A model generated the notes under the pieces. That model worked only from the letters and a program-made list of their open reading frames with translations, ran no database searches and was not told where the DNA came from. From Acidimicrobium ferrooxidans DSM 10331 (GTDB lineage Bacteria > Actinomycetota > Acidimicrobiia > Acidimicrobiales > Acidimicrobiaceae), in NCBI RefSeq assembly GCF_000023265.1, contig NC_013124.1, positions 682,001-746,000 of the forward strand: a stretch of DNA of 64,000 nucleotides. The letters are read 5' to 3'. The translations under genes were made by a program, and so were the position numbers. Shown piece by piece: positions 50,601-59,013 of this stretch (position 1 is the first letter of the stretch; each line of letters begins with the position of its first letter).

Positions 50601-51154
50601 TCGCGGCTTCCGAGGGTAACGACCTCGTGGTGTTCGCGGACGAGGCGCGTGAGCACGAACTCGCTCGATTCCGTTTCCCTCGCCAAGAGCAGGAGCCGTA
50701 CCTCTGTATCGCGGACTTCTTCCGGCCGCTCGCGGGGCCCGAGATCGACTACGTCGCCTTCCACGTGGTGACCATGGGTCCGCGGATCACGGAGGTCGCC
50801 AAGCGGGCGTTCGACGAGAATCGGTACCAGGAGTACCTCCTCCTCCACGGGCTCGGAGTCGAGCTCACCGAGGCGCTCGCCGAGTACTGGCATGCCAGGA
50901 TCCGAGCGGAGTGGGGCTTTGGCGACGAGGACGGCCCGACGCTCGCGGGGCTCTTTCGTCAGCAGTACCGTGGGAGTCGCTACAGCTGGGGCTACCCAGC
51001 CTGTCCGGACCTCGAGGACAACCGGACGGTCGTCGATCTGCTCGATGCCGGTCGTATCGGGGTCAGCGTGTCGGACACCTTCCAACTGGAGCCCGAGCAG
51101 ACCACGACCGCGATCATCGTTCACCATCCTCAAGCGAAGTACTTCGTCGCCTAG
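47699..51154 (+). CDS. metH: Cobalamin-dependent methionine synthase
   Basis: This 1151-residue four-module MetH methylates homocysteine with methyltetrahydrofolate. Homocysteine domain (about 1-310) has the zinc cysteines Cys224 (GINCATG), Cys290 and Cys291 (GGCCGT). The folate domain follows at about 340-620 (ERTNANGS). Cobalamin domain (about 640-900) has the DxHxxG motif with His731. The activation domain reaches the C-terminus (YFVAASEGND ... GYPACPDLEDN). The length fits a full enzyme. The GTG start comes from a leaderless -10 box. No B12 riboswitch is seen upstream. Confidence 0.97.
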   Translation: MRTYEELLRERVVVFDGAMGTNLQLAGLGADDFGGPALEGCNEILVVTRPEAVAAVHDSFLAVGVDVVETDTFGALAPVLAEYGIAERAYELNLRAAQLARDVASGYATPDHPRFVAGSMGPGTKLPSLGQIPFEDLRDAYEVQAEGLIAGGVDLLLVETVYDLLSAKAAVIGARRAMRRLGRSVPVQVQVTIETTGRMLPGTEVGAALAALERLDPVAIGINCATGPEEMGEHLRYLSEHQRVPISCLPNAGMPHVVDGHMHYDLTPDALAAAHRRFVDELGVGIVGGCCGTRPEHLRAVVEAVGEAVPRERHPTPRAQVASLYQAVELRQDLAITAVGERTNANGSRRFRDAMLARDWDTCVRMAQDQVRDGAHMIDLCVDYTGEDGTVAMEELSSRLATASTLPIMIDSTEAAVVETALRHLGGRPIINSVNLEEGEGSNTRFDSFLRLAKDYGAAVVATCIDEEGQARTAARKVEIAKRIVALAVERYGLATDDIIIDPLVLPVTTGMEESRRDALETIEALRRITAEMPGVSTLVGLSNVSFGINAAAREALNSVFLAECQAAGLSMAILHPSRIQPLARIPEDVRAICLDLIYDRRGQGDPLARLIERFADVQAVAVTGEELEALSVPERLHRRIVDANRQGLEDDLAAALGEGMSALGVINDVLLPAMAEVGDLFGSGQMQLPFVLASAETMKQAVAWLEPYLDRASVNDRGTVVLATVQGDVHDIGKNLVDIILTNNGYRVVNLGIKVALSEMLAAAEEHHADAIGMSGLLVKSTLVMRDNLVEMNERGMAHLPVILGGAALTRTFVERDLRQVYDGRVFYGKDAFEGLDVLERLGRIRRGELDDPEFGRSIRQSSTRTPRLLRRSTSERTERSPTVAMDNPIFRPPFLGTRVVKGIALDDIAAYVNETALFRHQWGYRPEGDEDDAAFKQRLRAELRRQLDRALVDQSLVPQVVYGYFVAASEGNDLVVFADEAREHELARFRFPRQEQEPYLCIADFFRPLAGPEIDYVAFHVVTMGPRITEVAKRAFDENRYQEYLLLHGLGVELTEALAEYWHARIRAEWGFGDEDGPTLAGLFRQQYRGSRYSWGYPACPDLEDNRTVVDLLDAGRIGVSVSDTFQLEPEQTTTAIIVHHPQAKYFVA

Positions 51155-51235
51155 CGAGCGGATCGCCGAGGGGCGCATGACGCCTAACGTGGGGCCAACG
51201 AACGTTCACGGTGACGAGACGAGAGGGAGCCCCGC

Positions 51236-52603
51236 ATGGGTGTGACGACGAACGTGGTGAGTGGTGTCGAGGCTCGCGGGCTGCGGGTTCGACTCGACGC
51301 AGCGAGCGAGCGTGAGGACGCCTGGCGCACCGAGATCGTCGGTGACGAACTCTGGTGGGTCAGGGGCTACGACCTCGACCACGGCGCGCGGGGAGCCGGG
51401 GCCGATGTCGTGGCGCTCGCCGCCGACCGCCACGCGACCGACGTCAGCGTCGATCTGGGGTCGCACGACGCGATCGTTGCCGAGGAGTTCGCCCTCGGCG
51501 CGCTGCTCGCGAGCTACCGGTTCGATCGGTATCGACACGCCTCGGCGCCGGCTCAGACCTGGCCCACCGAGGTCGTCGTGATGGGTGACGTCGCGCGTGC
51601 GGCGCTCCAGCGGGCGAGGAGTCGAGCGGAGGCGGTGGCGTTGGCACGCGATCTCGTCAACGAGCCGCCCTCGAGGATGACGCCGACGGTCTTCGCACAG
51701 CTCGCCGAGCAGGTGGCCGATGCGGCGGGTCTCGAGGTGCGCGTCTGGGACCGTGCGGCCTGCGAGGCTGAGGGCCTTGGCGGGCTCCTCGGTGTTGCAC
51801 GAGGGTCCGTCGAGGAGCCGCGGGTCGTGCACCTCGTCTATCGGCCCGGGGCGCCCACCGGTGAGCCGGTTGCGTTGGTCGGCAAGGGTATTACCTTCGA
51901 CTCGGGCGGTCTCAGCCTCAAGAGCGCCGACGGCATGATGTCCATGAAGACGGACATGGCGGGCGCGGCCGCGATTCTCGCGGCCATGTCCGTCCTCGGT
52001 GAGCTCGGCTGTACGCGTGAGGTGCGTGCGTACCTGATGCTCACGGAGAACCTCCCTTCGGGCAGCGCGCAAAAGCCCGGTGACGTGCTCGTCACGCGCT
52101 CGGGGACCACGATCGAAGTGCTCAACACCGATGCCGAGGGCCGCTTGGTGCTCGCCGACGGACTGGCGCTCGCGGTGGAGGACGGCGCGAGCGCCATCGT
52201 CGATCTGGCGACCTTGACGGGCGCGTGCGTCGTCGCCCTCGGCGACGAGGTCGCGGGCATCATGGGTTCGGATCCGAATCTCATCGGTGCGTTGCGCGCA
52301 GCCGGTGACCGCGAGGACGAACCCCTCTGGGAACTGCCGCTGCCGTCACGCTACGAGGCACACATCAAGAGCAGCGTCGCCGACGTGAAGAACATGGGCA
52401 AGCCTGGCAAGGCTGGGGCCATCGCGGCCGCGTTGCTGCTCAAGCGCTTCGTCGGGTCGGTTCCGTGGGCACACCTCGACATCGCCGGTCCGGCGCGCGC
52501 CGATGGCGACCGAGGGTGGGTGCGCGAGGGTGCGACCGGTTTCGGGGTCCTCACCTTGACGCGCTGGCTGTGCGGACCGACGCTCGACGACGCTGCTCGT
52601 TGA
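51236..52603 (+). CDS. pepA: Leucyl aminopeptidase (M17)
   Basis: This 455-residue metallopeptidase cleaves N-terminal residues from peptides. Metal and catalytic residues are in VGKGITFDSGGLSLKSADGM, MKTDMAGAAAILAA and the NTDAEGRLVLADGL motif. The shape fits the M17 family, with a diverged N-terminal domain. The ATG follows GAGAGGGAGC. A TAACGT box at about 51182 is a probable -10 element, with a leader of about 45 nt. Its last 53 nt overlap the convergent hypothetical gene. Confidence 0.93.
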   Translation: MGVTTNVVSGVEARGLRVRLDAASEREDAWRTEIVGDELWWVRGYDLDHGARGAGADVVALAADRHATDVSVDLGSHDAIVAEEFALGALLASYRFDRYRHASAPAQTWPTEVVVMGDVARAALQRARSRAEAVALARDLVNEPPSRMTPTVFAQLAEQVADAAGLEVRVWDRAACEAEGLGGLLGVARGSVEEPRVVHLVYRPGAPTGEPVALVGKGITFDSGGLSLKSADGMMSMKTDMAGAAAILAAMSVLGELGCTREVRAYLMLTENLPSGSAQKPGDVLVTRSGTTIEVLNTDAEGRLVLADGLALAVEDGASAIVDLATLTGACVVALGDEVAGIMGSDPNLIGALRAAGDREDEPLWELPLPSRYEAHIKSSVADVKNMGKPGKAGAIAAALLLKRFVGSVPWAHLDIAGPARADGDRGWVREGATGFGVLTLTRWLCGPTLDDAAR

Positions 52604-53135
52604 CGGCCCGGGTCACCGCCTCGACCGTATAGCCCTGGCGAACGAGGCGTGCCGAGACCTCGGCCTCGCTCGCGCCCAGGCCGAGCAGGGTCGCGGTGAG
52701 CTGGCGGAGCCTCGCTTCGCGTCGCTGCGCGTTGGCGACCTCCGAGGCGCTCGGGTGCCAGGCGTCGACGAGGCGCAGTGATGCGGGGAGCGCACGACGC
52801 TGACGCGCGCTCAGATGCGGCACGGGGGAACGGATCTCGAGCCGGTTTCGTTCGACGACGCGAGCCAGTTCGAAGGTCGCGAGGCGCTCGATGGCGCGCA
52901 CGATCGAGCGCAGGCCGGTGTCGTGCGAACGGAGGCCGAGGCTCGCGCCGAGGTCGTCGAGCCGTACGAGCGCGGGTCCGTGCTCGCTGAGCGCGTCGAG
53001 TCGGCGCAGGAGAGCGAGGGCGGTCGGCCCGATGAGGGGCAGCCACAGAAGTTCGACCTCGTCGGAGCGGGGGCTCCAGCCGGGCTCATGCGTGTGCCAC
53101 CGGTCGATGGTGAGTGCTGGATCGAGCTGTGCCAT
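52551..53135 (-). CDS. Hypothetical protein, 194 aa, with conserved N-terminal module
   Basis: I do not recognise a named family. The N-terminal half (DEVELLWLPLIGPTALALLRRL, VRLDDLGASLGL) reads like a winged-helix or DnaD-like module, and the C-terminal half is a helical, Arg/Ala-rich domain with LTATLLGLGASEAEVSARLVRQGY. It may be a nucleic-acid-binding protein, but this is inference. The ATG follows TGGAGGA. The upstream leader has two hairpins and a consensus-type promoter, so the gene may be regulated. It overlaps pepA by 53 nt. Confidence 0.65.
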   Translation of the reverse strand: MAQLDPALTIDRWHTHEPGWSPRSDEVELLWLPLIGPTALALLRRLDALSEHGPALVRLDDLGASLGLRSHDTGLRSIVRAIERLATFELARVVERNRLEIRSPVPHLSARQRRALPASLRLVDAWHPSASEVANAQRREARLRQLTATLLGLGASEAEVSARLVRQGYTVEAVTRAVNEQRRRASVRTASASR

Positions 53136-53156
53136 GGGCCATCCTCCATGATGCGG

Positions 53157-53202
53157 GCTCGGGCCTCCCTAGCCCGAGCGCGGATCGGAACGTCCTGTTC
53201 CG
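53157..53202 (-). promoter_or_regulatory. Structured leader of the 194-aa gene (two hairpins)
   Basis: Two inverted repeats are present. GCTCGGGC pairs with GCCCGAGC around a 7-nt loop (53157-53179), and CGGAAC pairs with GTTCCG around a 5-nt loop (53186-53202). Both lie in the predicted leader between the promoter at 53228-53256 and the start at 53135. The nearer hairpin sits about 14 nt upstream of the ribosome site. A regulatory role is inference. Confidence 0.45.
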
Positions 53203-53227
53203 CCTTGCGCCGTGTGGCGCGCACTCC

Positions 53228-53256
53228 AGTATGTCAGCTATGACGTTTCATGTCAA
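53228..53256 (-). promoter_or_regulatory. Consensus-like sigma70-type promoter
   Basis: The minus strand has TTGACA (53256-53251), a 17-bp spacer and CATACT (53233-53228). A perfect -35 with optimal spacing is rare in this window, where most genes have only -10 boxes. It would start the transcript about 85 nt before the hypothetical gene. Confidence 0.6.
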
Positions 53257-53269
53257 GCGATGTCCGTCC

Positions 53270-54850
53270 CTACGAGCCGTCGTACTCGCCGAAGACTCCT
53301 CGTAGGGTGTCGGCGACCTCGCCGAGGGTCGCACCAGCGCGGAGTGCAGCTCGCATGGGATAGAGCAGGTTTCCGGTGCCGCGGGCGGTGGCGGCCAGGT
53401 CATCGAGGGTGCCAGCGAGCGCCTCGGCGTCGCGGTGACGACGCCACCGTTGGACCCGCGCGGCTTGGTCGCGCTGGAAGGCCGGGTCGATGGGGAAGAC
53501 CTCGGGGGCTTCTGGCTCTGGTTCGCGGTAGCGGTTCACGCCGACGATGATGGTCCGACCCTCGTCGATGGCGGTGGCGGCCTCGTAGGCGGAGCGTTCG
53601 ATCTCCTCCTGCATCCACTGCTGTTCGATCGCGGCGACCGCGCCACCGCGCGCATCGATCTCGTCGATGAGGTGGCGTGCACTGGCCTCGACCGCATCGG
53701 TCAGGGCCTCGACGTAGTACGAGCCGGCGAGCGGATCCACCGTGTCGGTCGCGCCGATCTCGTGGGCGAGCACCTGTTGGGTGCGCAGTGCCAACTTGGC
53801 GGCGTGTTCGGTCGGAAGGCCGAGCGCCTCGTCGAAGCCGTTGGTGTGCAGGCTCTGGGTTCCCCCGAGCACGGCGGAGAGTGCCTGGAGGGTGACCCGG
53901 ACGATGTTGACCTCTGGCTGCTGGGCTGTGAGGGCCGATCCTGCGGTTTGCGTGTGGAAGCGCATCAGCCAGCTCCGCTCGGACCTCGCGCCGAAGCGTT
54001 CGCGCATGATGTGAGCCCAGATACGTCGAGCGGCTCGGAACTTGGCGATCTCCTCGAAGAGGTTGGTGTGAGCGTTCCAGAAGAAGGAGAGCCGCGGCGC
54101 GAAGGTGTCGACGTCGAGGCCGGCGGCGAGCGCCGCGTCGACGTAGGCGATCCCGTTGGCGATGGTGAACGCGATCTCTTGGGCCGCCGACGCGCCCGCC
54201 TCGCGGATGTGGTAGCCGGAGATCGAGATCGTGTTCCACTGGGGCAGGCGATCGGCGCAGTAGGCGAAGGTGTCGGTGACGAGCCGCATCGATGGTCGAG
54301 GTGGGAAGATGTAGGTGCCGCGGGCGACGTACTCCTTCAAGATGTCGTTCTGGATGGTGCCTCGGAGGTGCTCCGGTGCGACCCCTTGCTCTTCGGCAAC
54401 GAGTTCGTAGAGCAGCAAGAGAACTGAGGCGGTCGCGTTGATGGTCATCGAGGTCGTCACCCGCTCGAGGGGGATGTCCGCGAAGAGGCGGCGCATGTCG
54501 TCGATGGTCGAGATGGCGACGCCGACGCGCCCTACCTCGCCGTGCGCGCGCGGGTGATCAGCATCGTAGCCCATCTGGGTGGGGAGGTCGAAGGCGACGG
54601 AGAGACCCGTTTGGCCAGCCTCGAGGAGGAACTTGAAGCGCTCGTTCGTTGCCTCCGCGGTGCCGAAGCCGGCATACTGGCGCATCGTCCATGGGCGATC
54701 GCGGTACATCCCCGCGTGGATGCCTCGGGTGAAGGGGAAGGTTCCTGGGTCGCCCAGGTCCCGGTCGTAGTCGAGGTCGGCGAGGTCCTCGGGTCGATAG
54801 ACGCGTCGGATCGGGATGTGTGAGGAGGTGAGACGCTCGTCGTCGGCCAC
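53270..54850 (-). CDS. Methylmalonyl-CoA mutase large-subunit-type protein (no B12 domain)
   Basis: This 526-residue protein carries only the substrate-binding barrel of acyl-CoA mutases: [59 protein letters not shown] and [10 protein letters not shown]. The usual C-terminal B12-binding domain is absent, so it must pair with a separate small subunit, as in split MCM and isobutyryl-CoA mutases. That gene is not in this window. The GTG is 6 nt after a TAGGAT box, probably leaderless. An adenosyltransferase gene lies 6 kb away. Confidence 0.9.
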   Translation of the reverse strand: MADDERLTSSHIPIRRVYRPEDLADLDYDRDLGDPGTFPFTRGIHAGMYRDRPWTMRQYAGFGTAEATNERFKFLLEAGQTGLSVAFDLPTQMGYDADHPRAHGEVGRVGVAISTIDDMRRLFADIPLERVTTSMTINATASVLLLLYELVAEEQGVAPEHLRGTIQNDILKEYVARGTYIFPPRPSMRLVTDTFAYCADRLPQWNTISISGYHIREAGASAAQEIAFTIANGIAYVDAALAAGLDVDTFAPRLSFFWNAHTNLFEEIAKFRAARRIWAHIMRERFGARSERSWLMRFHTQTAGSALTAQQPEVNIVRVTLQALSAVLGGTQSLHTNGFDEALGLPTEHAAKLALRTQQVLAHEIGATDTVDPLAGSYYVEALTDAVEASARHLIDEIDARGGAVAAIEQQWMQEEIERSAYEAATAIDEGRTIIVGVNRYREPEPEAPEVFPIDPAFQRDQAARVQRWRRHRDAEALAGTLDDLAATARGTGNLLYPMRAALRAGATLGEVADTLRGVFGEYDGS

Positions 54851-54856
54851 GGGCTC

Positions 54857-54862
54857 ATCCTA
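54857..54862 (-). promoter_or_regulatory. -10 box of the mutase gene (leaderless)
   Basis: The minus strand reads TAGGAT, 6 nt and then the GTG at 54850. The gap has no ribosome site. Confidence 0.5.
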
Positions 54863-55018
54863 CCGACGTCTGGTCCTCGCGCCACGGCGACCCGGCGTCC
54901 TCGTCGAGCGCTCGAGCGAGCGCGTAGGCTGGTGCGAGGACAGCGCGACGGTGAAGGCCGCTTGGCGCGTGAGCGTTGGGCGCGACGAACGATCGTGATG
55001 CCACGGGAGGAGCGTTGC

Positions 55019-55324
55019 GTGGAGCAGCTGAGTGCCGAGCAGTTCACGGCGGTGCCCACGTTGAGCGCGTGGGAGGTTCGTGGGCACGTTGCCGTGTGTC
55101 GGTTCGCGACCGGTGACTTCGCGACCGGCGTGAGGTTGCTCGAGGACGTTGCCCATATCGCTGACGCCCTCGGACACCATCCGGACGTCACCATCCGCTT
55201 CGGCTCGGTCGAGGTGGCGACCACCACCTACGAGACGGGCGGTTTGACGGACCGCGACGTCGCACTTGCGCGTGCGATCACGGAGCTTGCTCGACGGTTG
55301 GGGCTCACGCCTCGAGACGCGTAG
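55019..55324 (+). CDS. Pterin-4a-carbinolamine dehydratase
   Basis: This 101-residue PCD has the catalytic region ALGHHPDVTIRFGSVEV and the THD-like TTTYETGGLTDRDVALARAI. It dehydrates hydroxytetrahydropterins; many bacteria use it as a pterin-recycling or dimerisation factor. The GTG is chosen because GGGAGGAG lies 6 nt upstream. No pterin hydroxylase is encoded nearby, so its role here is open. It converges on the rhodanese-ThiF gene. Confidence 0.88.
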   Translation: MEQLSAEQFTAVPTLSAWEVRGHVAVCRFATGDFATGVRLLEDVAHIADALGHHPDVTIRFGSVEVATTTYETGGLTDRDVALARAITELARRLGLTPRDA

Positions 55325-55363
55325 CAACCAGCCACCCCGAGCTGGAGGAGGCCGCCGGTGAGG

Positions 55364-56530
55364 CTAGGGGCGCACGGGGTGGGGCAGGCATAGATCGTCG
55401 TAGGCGGCGATGGTGATCTGTGCGGGGTCGAGGCTACAAGCCGGACACGCCGGATCGCGGTGGAGGCGGTAGCTGTGGAAGGTCTCCGCGAGGGCGTCGA
55501 AGGTGAGGAGGCGGCCTGCGAGGGTGTCACCAAGGCCGAGGATGAGCTTGATCGCCTCCAGGGCCTGGATTGACCCCACGATGCCCGGGAGCACGCCGAG
55601 CACGCCGGCCTCCGCGCACGACGGCGCGAGCTCGGCCGGTGGTGGCTCGGGGATGAGGCACCGGTAGCAGGGCCCGTCGTAGGGCGAAAAGACGGTGACC
55701 TGCCCCTCGAAGCGGAAGATCGACCCGTGGACGACCGGGATCTTGAGCTTGAGGGAGGCGTCGTTGACGAGGTAGCGGGTCGGGAAGTTGTCGGTGCCGT
55801 CGACGACGACGTCGTAGCCCGACAGGATCTCGAGGACGTTGTCGGCATCGAGGCGCACCGGATGCTTGACCACGCGGACGTCCGGGTTCAGCTGTGCGAT
55901 CGCGGCTTCGGCGGAGTCCACCTTGGCCATGCCGACGCGATCGAGGGTGTGGAGCACTTGGCGTTGGAGGTTCGAGGCGTCGACGACGTCCATGTCGACG
56001 ATCCCGATCGTGCCCACACCTGCCGCCGCAAGGTAGAGGGCAGCCGGGGAGGACAGGCCGCCCGCACCGAGGAGAAGGACGCGCGCTTCGAGTAGGCGCA
56101 GCTGACCAGCTTCGGAGACCTCCGGGAGCAGCAAGTGGCGATGGTAGCGGCTTCGCTGCTCAGGGGTGAGTGTCCGGGGCGTCGACCAGGCCCGTCCCTC
56201 GTCCTTCCAGCGATTGAAGCCTCCCGCCATGGAGACCACGCGCTCGTAGCCGAGATCGCCGAGCGTCCTCGCGGCGAACGCCGAGCGTACGCCGCCCGCG
56301 CAGTAGACGACGATCGGCGTCGACTTGTCGGGGAGTTTGGACTCGACCACGAGCTCCAGGTTCCCGCGAGGGATGAACACCGCCCCGGCGATCGCGCCTT
56401 GCTCGTATTCGTCCTGTTCACGAACGTCGAGGAGTGCCCAACCCTCGCGTTGGAGGCGAGCAGCCTCGTCCGTCGTGACCTCGTGTACCGAGGCCTTGGT
56501 CTGAAACAGCAGATCGCGAAAGCCTGCCAC
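55364..56530 (-). CDS. Rhodanese-ThiF/MoeB fusion (sulfur carrier protein adenylyltransferase)
   Basis: This 388-residue protein begins with a rhodanese domain (active Cys77 in VVYCAGGVRS, residues 15-115), followed by an E1-like adenylyltransferase (VLLLGAGGLSSPAALYLAAAG, DNFPTRYLVNDASL, zinc CYRC and CPAC). It activates the C-terminal glycine of a sulfur carrier and may load it with sulfur for thiamine, molybdopterin or thiolation. The domain order is the reverse of the common ThiF-rhodanese arrangement. The start GTG has GGAGGT. It is downstream of and may be co-transcribed with the nitroreductase. Confidence 0.92.
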   Translation of the reverse strand: MAGFRDLLFQTKASVHEVTTDEAARLQREGWALLDVREQDEYEQGAIAGAVFIPRGNLELVVESKLPDKSTPIVVYCAGGVRSAFAARTLGDLGYERVVSMAGGFNRWKDEGRAWSTPRTLTPEQRSRYHRHLLLPEVSEAGQLRLLEARVLLLGAGGLSSPAALYLAAAGVGTIGIVDMDVVDASNLQRQVLHTLDRVGMAKVDSAEAAIAQLNPDVRVVKHPVRLDADNVLEILSGYDVVVDGTDNFPTRYLVNDASLKLKIPVVHGSIFRFEGQVTVFSPYDGPCYRCLIPEPPPAELAPSCAEAGVLGVLPGIVGSIQALEAIKLILGLGDTLAGRLLTFDALAETFHSYRLHRDPACPACSLDPAQITIAAYDDLCLPHPVRP

Positions 56531-56532
56531 CC

Positions 56533-57195
56533 CTACGCACCTCCGGACCGTCCGCCCTGTAGCTTACGGAGCATCGGCACGAGGCGCTGCGCCTGGAGGT
56601 CGAGCGGCACGACGCGGTCGCGGGGGTCGAGGCGCCCTCGCCTCGACGGTGAGCCGTGCACTGGCTCGGGAAGGGGGTGGCCGAGCGCGACCGTGATGAC
56701 GATGCGGCTCGTCTGAGCGAGTCCGGCGAGGTCGCGCAGCACCTCCTCGCCTCGAAAGGTGCCGATGACGGCTGCCCCAATGTCGAGCGCGGTCGCGGCG
56801 ACGAGGATCGCTTCCAGTGTGGCGCCAGCGTCGACCCACCAGTAGGGGATGGGCCATCGTTCCAGGCTCCAGAGTCCGGCGGCGCGCTTGTCGGGGGCAC
56901 CGTAGCGTTCGGCGTAGGCCGCGGGGTCGACGGTGACGAGGAGCAGGGCCGGTGCGCGTTCGAGTCCTCGCATCTCGGGACGCGCGGCCAGCCACCCCGG
57001 CGTCGTGAGTGCTGCGAGGATCCGGGCGCGGCTCTCCGGTTCGCGCGCGATCGCGATGGTGACGGCCTGTGTGAAGCCGGCGGACGGCGCTCGCAGCCCG
57101 GCGTCGACGATGGCCGCGAGCGTCGCGTCGTCGATCGGATCGGCAGTGAGCGCTCGGCGCATCCGTCGCCGCCGAATCGCAGCGAGCGCCTCCAC
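56533..57195 (-). CDS. Nitroreductase-family flavoprotein
   Basis: This is a 220-residue FMN-binding nitroreductase-fold protein. Seen are AIRRRRMRRALTADPID (arginines that bind the FMN phosphate), GLRAPSAGFTQAVTIAI, WWVDAGATLEAILVAATALDIGAAVIGTF and VALGHPLPEPV. These match actinobacterial nitroreductases of unknown substrate. The gene starts 5 nt after the carboxylase stop and ends 3 nt before the MoeB-like gene, so all three probably form one operon. Confidence 0.85.
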   Translation of the reverse strand: MEALAAIRRRRMRRALTADPIDDATLAAIVDAGLRAPSAGFTQAVTIAIAREPESRARILAALTTPGWLAARPEMRGLERAPALLLVTVDPAAYAERYGAPDKRAAGLWSLERWPIPYWWVDAGATLEAILVAATALDIGAAVIGTFRGEEVLRDLAGLAQTSRIVITVALGHPLPEPVHGSPSRRGRLDPRDRVVPLDLQAQRLVPMLRKLQGGRSGGA

Positions 57196-57199
57196 GGTG

Positions 57200-58966
57200 C
57201 TACTCGATCACGACGACGATGTCGCCCGTGCCGACGGTGTCGCCGGGGTTGACGCGCACTTCGCGGACGGTACCGGCGCGCTCGGCCAAGATGGCGTTCT
57301 CCATCTTCATCGCCTCGAGCACGATGACGACCTCACCAGCGTCGACCTGTTGCCCTGGGGAGACCGGGACCTTCACCACGGTGCCCTGCATCGGGACGCT
57401 CACCTCGCCGGAGCCCGTCTGTGCTGCTCGGGCACCGGCTCTGGCCGATGAGCTTCGCTGAGGTCGGCTCGGTGCATTCGGCGTGCGCGGAGCAGGCGCA
57501 CTCGGTGCTGCGGCGTCGAGATAGAGCGTGACGGCGACACGCTTGCCGTTCACCTCGGCGATGACCGGGGTGGGCACGAGCTCGTGAGCGTCCTGGGATG
57601 CGGTCGCGACGGGGGCCACGCCGCCCAGGTCGAGGCGTTCTTCCACCCAACGGGTCGAGTGGGTTCCTGCGCGAAAGTCGGGGTGGTCCAAGATGGCGAC
57701 GTCGGCCGGTGTGGTCGTGGCGACGCCCTCGATGCGGAGCTCTCCGAGCGCTCGGATCGCACGAGCGATGGCGTGGTCTCGATCGGCGGCGTGGACGATG
57801 AGCTTGGCGACCAGGTTGTCGTAGTACTGCGAGACCGTGTCGCCGGTGTCGTAGCCAGCGTCCACGCGCACCCCTGGTCCGTCGGGCCGGTCGAAGCGGG
57901 TGATGGTGCCAGGGGTCGGCATGAAGCGGCCACCGGCGGGGTCCTCGGCGTTGATCCGCACCTCGATGGCGTGTCCGCGCCGCACGACGTCGTGCTGGGA
58001 GAAGCCGAGGGGCTCGCCGGCGGCGACCCGAAGCTGGAGCTCGACGAGGTCGAGACCCGTCACGAGTTCGGTGATCGGATGTTCGACCTGCAGGCGCGTG
58101 TTCATCTCGAGGAAGTAGAACGCGCCGTCTTGGTAGAGGAACTCGACGGTACCGGCGTTGCGATACCCGCAGGCGCGCGCCACGGCGCACGCAGCCTCGC
58201 CCATCGCGCGCCGGGTCTCGTCGGGGAAGTGCGGTGCAGGTGTCTCCTCGATCAGCTTCTGGTGGCGTCGTTGCGCGGAGCAGTCGCGTTCGCTCAGCCA
58301 CAGGACCGAGCCGTGGTCGTCCGCGATGACCTGCATCTCGATATGGCGAGGCCAGGCGAGGTAGCGCTCGAGGTAGCACTCGTCACGTCCGAACGCGCTG
58401 CGTGCCTCGCGCCGTGCGGAGGCGAGGGCCTCGGCCGCCTCGTCGGGGCGGGTGACGACGCGCATGCCTCGCCCACCGCCGCCATAGGCAGCCTTGATCG
58501 CGACGGGCCAGCCATGCTCGTCGCCGAAGGCCACGACCTCTTCGGGATCGTCCACCGGGTGGGTGAGGCCGGGGACGCCGGCGACGCCAGCGGCTTCGGC
58601 GGCTCGTCGGGACGAGATCTTGTCTCCCATGACCTCGATCGCGTCGGGGGGTGGGCCGACGAACGTGACACCGGCCTGGGTGATCGCTCGGGCGAAGTCG
58701 GCGTTCTCGGAGAAGAAGCCATAGCCGGGGTGGACGGCTTCGGCGCCGGAGCGCTCGATGATCTCGAGGAGCTTGGTCGTATTGAGGTAGCTCTCTTGGC
58801 TGGTGAGCCCGCCGAGCGCCCAGGCCTCGTCGGCCATGCGCACGTGGAGTGCATCGCGATCGGCGTCGGAGTACACCGCGATGGTTCGCAGTCCGAGCTC
58901 CTTGGCGGTGCGGATCACCCGAACCGCGATTTCACCTCGGTTCGCGACCAGCAGCGATGAAAACAC
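57200..58966 (-). CDS. Acyl-CoA carboxylase biotin carboxylase/BCCP subunit
   Basis: This 588-residue alpha-subunit has a biotin carboxylase domain (SLLVANRGEIAVRVIRTAKELG, the ATP loop GGGGRGMRVV, VEFLYQDGAFYFLEMNTRLQVEHP) and a C-terminal BCCP domain with the biotinylated Lys554 in EAMKMENA. It carboxylates acetyl- or propionyl-CoA together with a separate carboxyltransferase subunit not in the window. The GTG follows AAAAGGAGGG. The divergent birA gene would biotinylate it. The downstream nitroreductase is 5 nt away. Confidence 0.95.
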   Translation of the reverse strand: MFSSLLVANRGEIAVRVIRTAKELGLRTIAVYSDADRDALHVRMADEAWALGGLTSQESYLNTTKLLEIIERSGAEAVHPGYGFFSENADFARAITQAGVTFVGPPPDAIEVMGDKISSRRAAEAAGVAGVPGLTHPVDDPEEVVAFGDEHGWPVAIKAAYGGGGRGMRVVTRPDEAAEALASARREARSAFGRDECYLERYLAWPRHIEMQVIADDHGSVLWLSERDCSAQRRHQKLIEETPAPHFPDETRRAMGEAACAVARACGYRNAGTVEFLYQDGAFYFLEMNTRLQVEHPITELVTGLDLVELQLRVAAGEPLGFSQHDVVRRGHAIEVRINAEDPAGGRFMPTPGTITRFDRPDGPGVRVDAGYDTGDTVSQYYDNLVAKLIVHAADRDHAIARAIRALGELRIEGVATTTPADVAILDHPDFRAGTHSTRWVEERLDLGGVAPVATASQDAHELVPTPVIAEVNGKRVAVTLYLDAAAPSAPAPRTPNAPSRPQRSSSARAGARAAQTGSGEVSVPMQGTVVKVPVSPGQQVDAGEVVIVLEAMKMENAILAERAGTVREVRVNPGDTVGTGDIVVVIE

Positions 58967-59013
58967 GCGCCCTCCTTTTGCTCGCCCCGCGCTCAGGGCT
59001 CCGCCACTCGGCG

